Shown: positions 8,690 to 15,783 of the stretch, one piece after another
Layout of the letters: every line of letters begins with the position of its first letter
Numbering within the stretch: position 1 is the first letter of the stretch
From: Microvirga sp. 3-52
GTDB taxonomy: Bacteria > Pseudomonadota > Alphaproteobacteria > Rhizobiales > Beijerinckiaceae
Reading direction: 5' to 3'
NCBI RefSeq assembly: GCF_018383585.1
Contig: NZ_JAHAMK010000001.1
Coordinates: 361,018 to 425,017 of the forward strand
DNA length: 64,000 bases
The notes under the pieces: model-generated
Told to the model about the DNA's origin: nothing
Seen by the model: only the letters and a program-made list of their open reading frames with translations
The model's database searches: none
Program-made: the position numbers and the translations under genes

Positions 8690-8734
8690 CGTTAGCTCCC
8701 TGGAGCGGAGGCGTTCGCAGCGAACGCGCTAACG
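8690..8734. repeat. Cloverleaf-like structured intergenic element
   Basis: Outer arms CGTTAGC (8690-8696) and GCTAACG (8728-8734) enclose GCTCC-CT-GGAGC (8695-8706, sharing two bases with the left outer arm) and the perfect inverted repeat GCGTTCGC-A-GCGAACGC (8711-8727). The whole can fold as a closed junction with two arms. It lies between the YbhP-like and YbhN-like genes, 17 bases upstream of the latter's start. It looks like a REP-type repeat; no second copy was seen in this window. Confidence 0.5.
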
Positions 8735-8750
8735 GGATTGAGGAGAGCGG

Positions 8751-9695
8751 ATGCGGAACTGGAAATATGTGATTGCTGCGGCGGCCATCGGCCTTGCAGC
8801 CTTCCTGCTCTACCGCACGCTCAGCCGCTACAGCCTGGACCAGCTGATCGCAGCCGTCACGGCCGTGCCCGTGCCGAGGCTCTTGGGTGCCGCCGGGTTC
8901 GCCGCTGCGAGCTACCTGTCCCTGACTTTCTTCGATTATCTGGCCCTTCACTACGTGAAGCGGCCGCTGCCCTATCCGAAGGCGGCCTTGGCCTCCTTCA
9001 CTGCCCTGTCTCTTGGCCACAACATCGGATTGGCCGCCTTGAGCAGCGGCGCGGTCCGCTACCGTTTCTACAACCGATGGGGATTGAAGACGGGCGAGGT
9101 CGCCAAGGTGATCGTCTTCTGCGGCATCACCGTCGGACTGGGCCTCCTGGTTCTGGGTGGCGCGGCGCTTCTGCTGCGCTCCGGGCTGGCGGTGGAGATC
9201 ACGGGTCTCACCAAGCCCGCTGTCGTGGCCCTGGGGCTCGGCTGTCTCGCGCTTCCGGCTTTGTACCTGATCCTGTCGGCCTACCTGCGGAAACCTCTGA
9301 GGATCAGGCGCTGGACCCTCGAGATGCCGCCTCTTCGGCTCGCCATCGGGCAGGTCATGATCGGATCCATCAACTTCGCATTCGTGGCGGCCTGCCTGCA
9401 TCAGGCGCTCGCGGCCGTGGCCGACGTGGCCTATCTGGGCGTGGCGTCCGTCTATGTGATCGCCAACGCGACGGCGCTCGTCAGCCATGTCCCCGGCGGC
9501 CTCGGGGTCATCGAGAGCGTGGTCATGTACCTGCTGCCGCAAAAGGATCTGATCGGACCCCTCCTGGTGTTCCGGTTCGTCTATTTCCTCGCGCCGCTCG
9601 GCCTCGGGAGTCTTCTGTTTGCTGTCACGGAGCTGTTCTATCGACGCAGAAGCAGCGCTTGCGAGGCCAGCGCCGGAATGGAGGCCAAGGCGTAA
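8751..9695 (+). CDS. Lysylphosphatidylglycerol synthase TM-region family protein (YbhN-like)
   Basis: A 314-residue polytopic inner-membrane protein with about 8 hydrophobic segments, corresponding to the flippase/transmembrane domain of MprF-like proteins without the catalytic C-terminal domain. Family landmarks include LGHNIGLAALSSGAVRYRFY and the NATALVSHVPGGLGVIESVV motif. The start ATG at 8751 follows GAGGAG. It overlaps no gene but ends only 3 bases from the convergent ClsB-like gene. In E. coli, ybhN is adjacent to clsB. A role in lipid translocation or in supplying lipid to the synthase is plausible but not shown by sequence. Confidence 0.85.
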   Translation: MRNWKYVIAAAAIGLAAFLLYRTLSRYSLDQLIAAVTAVPVPRLLGAAGFAAASYLSLTFFDYLALHYVKRPLPYPKAALASFTALSLGHNIGLAALSSGAVRYRFYNRWGLKTGEVAKVIVFCGITVGLGLLVLGGAALLLRSGLAVEITGLTKPAVVALGLGCLALPALYLILSAYLRKPLRIRRWTLEMPPLRLAIGQVMIGSINFAFVAACLHQALAAVADVAYLGVASVYVIANATALVSHVPGGLGVIESVVMYLLPQKDLIGPLLVFRFVYFLAPLGLGSLLFAVTELFYRRRSSACEASAGMEAKA

Positions 9696-9698
9696 GCC

Positions 9699-11210
9699 TC
9701 ACTGCTTGCGGCGGCGGAACAGCGAGAGGGGCTCGAAGGGTTCGAGCGGATCCAGAAGGCCCGTCCCCGTTGCCGGTACATCCGGGCCGTCGTCCGACAT
9801 GGCCCCGAATGGGCGAAGCCCGCGGGCGCCCGTGTTGAGCTGTTCGATGGCCGCGACGACGGATCCGCCGCTGTCGTCGAGAGCCCTGCCGAACGTCTCC
9901 GGATCGACTTCCAGATGTTCCGCAATCAGACGATCCCGAAGCCGGACGATGGTCCGGCGCATCTCCTCCGTCGTCGCCTCGATGGCGGCGTCGCATTCGC
10001 TGTCGAGGCCGATCGACCGGTTGTTCAGGTTCGACGAACCGATGCGCAGGAACACGTCGTCGACGATGATGAGTTTGGAGTGGATCAGAACCTGGCACTC
10101 TCCACCCTCGCCATTGGGGATGACCGGGTAATAGACCCTCAGCCGGTCATGATGATCCGATTTGCGCAGGCGGCGGATCAGCCGGTCGCGGTTGGTGCCC
10201 ATGACCAACTCCTCGGCCCAGCCGTGGGACTCGTGGGTCTGGATGACGACGATTTCAGGGCCGTCAGGATCGGCGAGCCGCCGCTCCAGAACGTCGCCCA
10301 CATAGGGGGCCGTCATGTATTGCGCTTCGATGTAGATCGTCTTCCGCGCAGCCGAGAGGGCATCGAGGGTCAGAGCCGCCGCCTCGTTGGCGGCAGGCTG
10401 CTCTCCCCAGGCCGGATAGGTGCGGGCGATGGCAATCGGCACATTGCGAAAATCCGGCACGAGGCCGGGCGGCCAGGGGTCGGATCCGCTCGGTGAAGCC
10501 GTCAGCGTTTCGCCGGTCGCAATCTTCCAGCGTTCATACCCCACTTCGGCGATGGACCGCGCAGCGTCGCCGTCCACGGCCATCTGGAGATCGTGAACCG
10601 GTTCGTAGATGCTTCCATCGTCCTTCAGCCGGATCGGATCGTCACAGGCATGACGATGGGTGTCCCAGCGCTCGACGGTCAGGTCCATGCCTCCGACAAA
10701 GGCGAGATTGTCGTCGATGCAGACGATCTTCTGGTGATGGGCCGCATAAAGAGGATGATGCGTATCGAGCTTGAGTTGCAGGCGCGGGTGGTTCTGCCAG
10801 TCGGCCCCGAAGATCAGAGGACCGGGCGCGCCGGGCGCATGCACGACGGCGATGCTCCACACGAGAATCCTGATTTCGAGATCCGGCCGCTCCTCGACAA
10901 GGGAGCGGAGCAGGGGGCCGAGAGGAGGCGAGTCCTCGGCGCTGACGTCGGGACGCAGGTGGATGCTCCCGTCGAAATCCCAGCCGATGATGAGGATCGA
11001 GCGCCGGGCTTTCCGCAGAGCAGCTTCGAGATGAGCGAAGTAGGGAGCCCCGTCGATCAGAACACTTGCTCGATCAGCTGGAGCCACACGCCAGCAGTTC
11101 CGCCCGGGACGCAGAATAGGATCCCCAGGCGATCGAAGCGCCTGGGGGGCGATGTCGGGTGCTTGCCGGCTCGTCGTTTCTTCCAGAAGTTGCACGTCAG
11201 CCACATTCAT
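9699..11210 (-). CDS. Phospholipase D / cardiolipin synthase-like protein (ClsB-like)
   Basis: A 503-residue phospholipase D-superfamily protein with two HKD catalytic motifs: HHQKIVCIDDNLAFVGGMD (about residues 155-175) and HSKLIIVDDVFLRIGSSNLN (about 380-400). It lacks the N-terminal membrane helices of ClsA, as ClsB-type proteins do, and would act as a phosphatidyltransferase or phospholipase at the membrane. The ATG at 11210 is chosen: a TTG at 11228 in the same frame would overlap the -10 element of a candidate EcfG-type promoter (11227-11251). It converges with the YbhN-like gene 3 bases away and diverges from dedA. The exact reaction (cardiolipin synthesis or headgroup exchange) is open. 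Confidence 0.85.
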   Translation of the reverse strand: MNVADVQLLEETTSRQAPDIAPQALRSPGDPILRPGRNCWRVAPADRASVLIDGAPYFAHLEAALRKARRSILIIGWDFDGSIHLRPDVSAEDSPPLGPLLRSLVEERPDLEIRILVWSIAVVHAPGAPGPLIFGADWQNHPRLQLKLDTHHPLYAAHHQKIVCIDDNLAFVGGMDLTVERWDTHRHACDDPIRLKDDGSIYEPVHDLQMAVDGDAARSIAEVGYERWKIATGETLTASPSGSDPWPPGLVPDFRNVPIAIARTYPAWGEQPAANEAAALTLDALSAARKTIYIEAQYMTAPYVGDVLERRLADPDGPEIVVIQTHESHGWAEELVMGTNRDRLIRRLRKSDHHDRLRVYYPVIPNGEGGECQVLIHSKLIIVDDVFLRIGSSNLNNRSIGLDSECDAAIEATTEEMRRTIVRLRDRLIAEHLEVDPETFGRALDDSGGSVVAAIEQLNTGARGLRPFGAMSDDGPDVPATGTGLLDPLEPFEPLSLFRRRKQ

Positions 11211-11226
11211 AACGGAATATCTTACC

Positions 11227-11251
11227 AACCAGGGACTGAAGCCAAGGTTCC
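11227..11251 (-). promoter_or_regulatory. Candidate EcfG-type (general stress) promoter of the ClsB-like gene
   Basis: On the minus strand GGAAC (11251-11247) is followed after 16 bases by GGTT (11230-11227). The EcfG consensus in Hyphomicrobiales is GGAAC-N16/17-CGTT; one base of the -10 differs. The start codon at 11210 would lie about 10 bases from the expected transcript start. Confidence 0.35.
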
Positions 11252-11354
11252 GGGTGGAAACAGACCAGGGTTAAAGCGTTGCCCCTGTGAATCCGGCCCC
11301 AGCCAAGCCTGGACGGCGGACCGCAACTCAGCCCTCGGGATTTGGTGAAGCCAC

Positions 11355-11960
11355 GTGTTCGACTGGATCGTCAGCCTCATCGACAAGGCCGGATATGTCG
11401 GCATTGCTCTCCTCATGCTGTTGGAGAATGTTTTTCCTCCGATCCCCTCGGAGGTGATCATGCCGCTGGCGGGCTTCTCGGCGGCCAAAGGAACGCTCAG
11501 CTTCGCCGGCGTGGTGATTTCTGGAACGGTCGGCTCGCTCGCGGGAGCCTATTTCTGGTTCCTGATCGGCCGCTGGATCGGTCCGAAGCGCCTGAAGCAG
11601 TTTGCAGGCCGGCACGGGCGCTGGCTTACGCTGCATCCCGATGAGGTCGAGCGAGCCAGGGCCTTCTTTGCCCGGTATCAGATCGTGGCGCTTTTTCTGG
11701 GCCGTCTGATTCCCGCCATTCGTTCGCTCATTTCCGTTCCAGCCGGGGTGAACTGCATTCCAACCTCCACCTTCCTTCTGTGGAGTTCTCTTGGAACGGC
11801 TCTCTGGACGCTCCTGCTGGCCAGCGCCGGGTATCTGCTGCAGAGCCAATACGAACGTGTCTCGGAATGGCTGAATCCCGTTTCGAACGTCGTCGTCGCC
11901 GGGCTCGCTGTCTGGTACATGTACAGGGTCATCCGTTTCAGGGCGCCGGAGCCGTCCTGA
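11355..11960 (+). CDS. DedA family membrane protein
   Basis: A 201-residue inner-membrane protein of the DedA (SNARE-associated/VTT) family, whose members are linked to undecaprenyl-phosphate or phospholipid translocation and membrane homeostasis. Landmarks: an N-terminal re-entrant region with LLMLLENVFPPIPSEVIMPLAGF, the GSLAGAYFWFLIGRWIG segment, and the FLGRLIPAIRSLISVPAGVN motif with the conserved arginines, followed by two C-terminal membrane helices. The start is GTG at 11355 behind a weak GGTGA; no better start is visible. It is divergent from the ClsB-like gene and belongs to the local group of lipid-related genes. Confidence 0.92.
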   Translation: MFDWIVSLIDKAGYVGIALLMLLENVFPPIPSEVIMPLAGFSAAKGTLSFAGVVISGTVGSLAGAYFWFLIGRWIGPKRLKQFAGRHGRWLTLHPDEVERARAFFARYQIVALFLGRLIPAIRSLISVPAGVNCIPTSTFLLWSSLGTALWTLLLASAGYLLQSQYERVSEWLNPVSNVVVAGLAVWYMYRVIRFRAPEPS

Positions 11961-12048
11961 TCCAGGCCGATGAAATCTTCATCTCGAAACGCTTCAACTC
12001 TGAGCAAACATTTGCCGTCGATTCGGCGCGCAGACGTTGCTATTCACG

Positions 12049-12074
12049 GGAACTGCCTAATAATTTACACAGTT
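12049..12074 (+). promoter_or_regulatory. Candidate EcfG-type promoter of the DUF2934 gene
   Basis: GGAAC (12049-12053), 17 bases, then AGTT (12071-12074), about 100 bases upstream of the start at 12173. The GTT part of the -10 and the spacing fit the EcfG consensus; the first -10 base does not. The region is AT-rich relative to its surroundings. Confidence 0.35.
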
Positions 12075-12172
12075 CATATCCAACGGACGCGTAATCTTGT
12101 GACTGGAGCGTGAGACCGGCTCACTTGGCGCGTCGTCTGGGCGAGGCATGGCAGCAGGATTGAAGGTTGAAC

Positions 12173-12496
12173 ATGGACAAGGAACTCGAAGAAAGAATCC
12201 GTGAACGGGCATATGAGCTTTGGATGCGGCACGGGAGCCTCCCTGGCCAGGCCGATGAATATTGGTATCAGGCCGAGCGGGAGATCGTTGGGGAACGCGA
12301 TCAGGATGCCGGCACGCAGGCTGCCCCCCTCATCGATCCCGCGCCTTTGGGCATGACGAGCATGACGGCGGACGAGATACTCTCCAGCCCGGCCGCACCG
12401 AAGACCCGCAAGAAGCGCAACCCCGCCGCCGCGCCTGAAGGAGGCGAGACGCCGGTCGAGGCTCCGAAGCGCAGGCGCTCGACCCGCGTGACCTGA
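12173..12496 (+). CDS. DUF2934 domain protein
   Basis: A 107-residue small protein. The first ~40 residues contain the DUF2934 signature IRERAYELWMRHGSLPGQAD-(E)-YWYQAE; the rest is a low-complexity basic/Pro-Ala tail with RKKRNP and KRRRSTR, which may bind nucleic acid. The start ATG at 12173 follows GAAGGT; an in-frame TTG 6 bases upstream is less likely. DUF2934 proteins are common in Hyphomicrobiales, often several per genome, with no established biochemical role. A GGAAC-N17-AGTT motif upstream hints at stress control. It precedes glgC in the same orientation, but a hairpin separates them. Confidence 0.85.
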   Translation: MDKELEERIRERAYELWMRHGSLPGQADEYWYQAEREIVGERDQDAGTQAAPLIDPAPLGMTSMTADEILSSPAAPKTRKKRNPAAAPEGGETPVEAPKRRRSTRVT

Positions 12497-12512
12497 ACGG
12501 ATGCTATGACAT

Positions 12513-12541
12513 GAGCCTTCGGCCTGCGCGGCCGGAGGCTC
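12513..12541 (+). terminator. Terminator-like hairpin between the DUF2934 gene and glgC
   Basis: GAGCCTTCGGCC (12513-12524) and GGCCGGAGGCTC (12530-12541) pair over 12 positions with one G-U pair and a 5-base loop, 16 bases after the DUF2934 stop. No T-tract follows. A second imperfect inverted repeat (12560-12568 with 12592-12600) lies in the leader of glgC. Confidence 0.5.
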
Positions 12542-12649
12542 AAGGGGCAAGAGCAAAACTGAAGCCGGAAAACATAAGCGCGAACTTGCGGCCGGTTTCA
12601 GCGTCTACAGAACGGGGCAGGTGGCTGCCGTTGATGTGAGGACCCGGTC

Positions 12650-13933
12650 TTGCCGAATTCCAGCGTTTCCTACGCACCTCTCTCCCGCCATGCGATGGCA
12701 TATGTTCTGGCCGGTGGACGCGGCAGTCGATTGATGGAGTTGACGGATATCCGTGCCAAGCCGGCGGTTTATTTCGGCGGCAACACGCGGATCATCGACT
12801 TCGCGTTGTCGAATGCATTGAACTCCGGCATCAGGCGCATCGGAGTGGCGACGCAGTACAAGGCGCACAGCCTCATCCGTCATCTCCAGCGCGGCTGGAA
12901 CTTCTTCCGGGCCGAACGGAACGAAAGCTTCGATATCCTGCCGGCCAGCCAGCGTGTGTCCGAGACCATGTGGTACGAGGGCACGGCCGACGCGGTGTAT
13001 CAGAACATCGATATCATCTCGAGCATCGACCCCGAATACATCATCATTCTTGCAGGCGACCACGTCTACAAGATGGACTACGAGATCATGCTCCGGCAGC
13101 ACGTGGACATGGGAGCCGATGTCACCGTCGGCTGCCTCGAGGTGCCGCGCATGGAGGCGACCGGCTTCGGCGTCATGGCCGTCGACGAGACCGACCGCAT
13201 CATCTCGTTCCTGGAAAAGCCTGCCGATCCGCCCGGGATGCCGGACAATCCGGACATGGCGCTGGCCAGCATGGGCATCTACGTCTTCAACACGAGGTTT
13301 CTCTTCGAGCAGTTGCGGCGTGACGCGGGAACGCCCGGCTCGAACCGGGACTTCGGCAAGGACATCATCCCCTATCTGGTTCGGCACGGAAAAGCGGTCG
13401 CGCACCGCTTCACGCGCTCCTGCGTTCGCTCGGGCGCCGAAGCCGGCGGCAGCGATGCGGAGGCCTATTGGCGGGATGTGGGCACGGTCGATGCCTACTG
13501 GGAGGCCAATATCGATCTGACGGCGATCGTTCCGTCTCTCGACCTCTATGACCGAGACTGGCCGATTTCCACGTTCTCCGAGACATGGCCTCCGGCGAAA
13601 TTCGTCCATGATGAAGAGGGCAGGCGCGGGCACGGCATCAACTCACTGGTCTCGAGCGGCTGCATCGTCTCCGGTGCCGCGCTGCGCCGGTCGCTCGTCT
13701 TCACGGCCGTGCATCTGCATTCCCACGCCGACGTGGAGGGGGCCGTCATTCTTCCTTTCGTGGAAATCGGCCGGGACGCCCGGCTGAAGAACGTGGTCAT
13801 CGACCGAGGCGTACGCATCCCGGACGGGCTGGTGGTCGGTGAGGATCCGGAAGAGGATGCCCGCCGGTTCCGCCGCACCGACAAGGGCATCTGCCTCATC
13901 ACGAAGCCGATGATCGAGAGACTGTCGGAATGA
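12650..13933 (+). CDS. glgC: Glucose-1-phosphate adenylyltransferase GlgC
   Basis: Makes ADP-glucose from glucose-1-phosphate and ATP, the committed and allosterically controlled step of bacterial glycogen synthesis (cytosolic). The 427-residue length is typical. Seen: the nucleotide-binding loop [15 protein letters not shown] with [12 protein letters not shown]-rich activator-site region near residue 35, catalytic-site [10 protein letters not shown], glucose-1-phosphate site FLEKP, AWYRDVGT-like segment ([16 protein letters not shown]) and a C-terminal left-handed beta-helix ([14 protein letters not shown]). The start is TTG at 12650 after GTGAGGACC; the next methionine is within the conserved domain. 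It overlaps glgA by 4 bases (ATGA), implying translational coupling. Confidence 0.96.
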   Translation: MPNSSVSYAPLSRHAMAYVLAGGRGSRLMELTDIRAKPAVYFGGNTRIIDFALSNALNSGIRRIGVATQYKAHSLIRHLQRGWNFFRAERNESFDILPASQRVSETMWYEGTADAVYQNIDIISSIDPEYIIILAGDHVYKMDYEIMLRQHVDMGADVTVGCLEVPRMEATGFGVMAVDETDRIISFLEKPADPPGMPDNPDMALASMGIYVFNTRFLFEQLRRDAGTPGSNRDFGKDIIPYLVRHGKAVAHRFTRSCVRSGAEAGGSDAEAYWRDVGTVDAYWEANIDLTAIVPSLDLYDRDWPISTFSETWPPAKFVHDEEGRRGHGINSLVSSGCIVSGAALRRSLVFTAVHLHSHADVEGAVILPFVEIGRDARLKNVVIDRGVRIPDGLVVGEDPEEDARRFRRTDKGICLITKPMIERLSE

Positions 13934-15378
13934 AGCCTCTGAACGTTCTGTCGGTCACGTCAGAGGTCTTTCCCATCATCAAGACAGGCGGATTGGCCGA
14001 TGTGGCCGGAGCTCTGCCGTCGGCCCTCGCGCAGGAGGGCGTGACGGTCATCACGCTCGTGCCAGGCTATCCCGCCGTGCTGAAGGCCCTGGAACGCCCC
14101 GAAGTCCTGCACCAATATCCCGGCTTCTTCGGCGGAACGGCACGTCTTCTGTCCGGCAGGGCAGGAGGGCTCGACCTCTTCGTCGTCGATGCTCCTCATC
14201 TCTACGAGCGTTCTGGTTCACCCTATCTTGCGTCGAACGGTCGGGACTGGCCCGACAATGCCCGGCGTTTCGCGGCGCTCGGGCGAGCGGCGGCCGATAT
14301 CGGGCAGGGACTGGCTCCGGGTTTCGTTCCTGACGTCATTCACGCCCATGACTGGCAGGCAGGCCTCGTGCCGGTCTATTTGAGCCTCTCCGACAGCCCG
14401 CGTCCCGGTACGGTCATCACCATTCACAATATCGCCTTTCAGGGCATCTTTCCGGCCGATCTTCTCTTCGAACTCGGCCTGCCCGCCAGCGTCTTCACGG
14501 TCGACGGGGTCGAATATTACGGACAGATCGGCTTTCTGAAGGCAGGGCTCCAGCTTGGGGACCGCATCACCACCGTGTCCCCGACTTATGCCAAGGAGAT
14601 CCAGACGCCCGAGGGCGGAATGGGGCTCGACGGATTGCTGCGCGCCCGAACGAACATCGTGTCCGGCATTCTCAACGGCATCGACGACAAGGTGTGGGAT
14701 CCCTCGACGGACGCGCATCTTGCGCGCACCTACGATCGCAACAGCCTTGAGGCGCGGGCGGTCAACAAGCGGGCGCTGCAGGAACGGCTGGGGCTGAAGC
14801 CCGATCCCGAGGCGCTCCTGTTCGGCGTCGTCAGCCGCCTGTCGGAGCAGAAGGGGCTCGACCTCGTGCTGGCAGGCCTTTCGCGGTTGCTCGCGGACGG
14901 AGCACAGTTGGCTCTGCTGGGAGCAGGGGACAAGGCACTGGAAGACAGTTTCCAGACCGCGCGCATCGTTTATCCCGGTCAGGTCGGTTGCTTCGTTGGC
15001 TATGACGAAGCGCTGGCACACCAGATCCAGGGTGGAAGCGATGCACTTCTCGTGCCTTCGCGGTTCGAGCCCTGCGGTCTCACGCAGCTCTGCGCCATGC
15101 GCTATGGGAGCATCCCTATCGTCGCGCGCGTAGGCGGTCTCGCCGACACGATCATCGACGCCAACGAGATGGCCGTCGCCACCGGTGCCGCGACAGGTTT
15201 CCAATTCGGGCCTGTCAATCTCGGCGCGGCGCTGGATGCCTTCGACCGGGCGAAAGACCTGTGGCGCGACAGGAGCGCCTGGCAGCGCCTCCAGGTGAAC
15301 GGCATGGGAGCCGACGTGAGCTGGCATCGCCCGGCGAGGCAATACGCCAATCTCTATCGCTCCCTTCGCTCGCCCTAG
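13930..15378 (+). CDS. glgA: Glycogen synthase GlgA (first copy)
   Basis: Transfers glucose from ADP-glucose to the non-reducing end of alpha-1,4-glucan (GT5). The 482-residue protein has the N-terminal ADP-glucose site [13 protein letters not shown] (about residues 18-30), the [14 protein letters not shown] segment, [10 protein letters not shown], and the C-terminal [20 protein letters not shown] donor loop. It starts inside the glgC stop (ATGA overlap), so the two form an operon. Downstream is a repeat-rich gap that separates it from the convergent glgX. A second, divergent GlgA lies at 27425-28921. Confidence 0.96.
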   Translation: MKPLNVLSVTSEVFPIIKTGGLADVAGALPSALAQEGVTVITLVPGYPAVLKALERPEVLHQYPGFFGGTARLLSGRAGGLDLFVVDAPHLYERSGSPYLASNGRDWPDNARRFAALGRAAADIGQGLAPGFVPDVIHAHDWQAGLVPVYLSLSDSPRPGTVITIHNIAFQGIFPADLLFELGLPASVFTVDGVEYYGQIGFLKAGLQLGDRITTVSPTYAKEIQTPEGGMGLDGLLRARTNIVSGILNGIDDKVWDPSTDAHLARTYDRNSLEARAVNKRALQERLGLKPDPEALLFGVVSRLSEQKGLDLVLAGLSRLLADGAQLALLGAGDKALEDSFQTARIVYPGQVGCFVGYDEALAHQIQGGSDALLVPSRFEPCGLTQLCAMRYGSIPIVARVGGLADTIIDANEMAVATGAATGFQFGPVNLGAALDAFDRAKDLWRDRSAWQRLQVNGMGADVSWHRPARQYANLYRSLRSP

Positions 15379-15490
15379 AGCATCGGACCCAAAAGTGGAT
15401 TCACTTTTGGGATCCAATCTGATGCTCAATTCCTTGAGCTGCGCATCGCCCGGAGCGAAAAACCGGATCCACTTTTCCGCACGATGCGCT
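15379..15490. repeat. Dispersed intergenic inverted-repeat element (copy 1), likely bidirectional terminator
   Basis: Directly after the glgA stop, AGCATC (15379-15384) pairs with GATGCT (15421-15426) around the perfect hairpin CCCAAAAGTG-GATT-CACTTTTGGG (15388-15411). A second module follows, bounded by GCGCATCG (15441-15448) and CGATGCGC (15482-15489), containing GCGAAAAACCGGATCC. The same modules recur at 30281-30355. Such elements are widespread between genes in Hyphomicrobiales. Its position between convergent glgA and glgX suits transcription termination on both strands. Confidence 0.6.
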
Positions 15491-15574
15491 AGGGCATCGG
15501 AGAAAAAGGGCCCCAGTTTTTGGGTGCGCTCCCCATCATGCTCCAGGTTTGAAGGCGTTCCGGCCTACTTGTGT

Positions 15575-15682
15575 CATCACCGGCCTTGTGCCGGTGATCC
15601 CGATTGGAAAACACGGCGCTTTTCAGCATCGGGATGGCCGGGACTGATCCCCGGATCAAGTCCGGGGACGGCCATGCCGGGG
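15575..15682 (-). repeat. Dispersed ~108-base repeat, copy A
   Basis: In reverse complement this segment aligns along its whole length with 63871-63979: shared blocks include CATGGCCGTCCCCGG, ATCAGTCCCGGCCATCCCGA and GATCACCGGCA-GGCCGGTGATG, with differences concentrated in the centre. It contains internal inverted repeats (CATCACCGGCC/GGCCGGTGATG-type ends). It fills much of the 405-base gap between glgA and glgX; no gene is seen in that gap. Confidence 0.6.
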
Positions 15683-15783
15683 AAGGGGACATGACTGTCC
15701 TGAAAGGTCTCTTGGCCCAATATACACAGCCGAATGCCTGCGTCCGGCGTCCGATGAGTTCAGTTTCTGCGCGTTTTTCTAGA

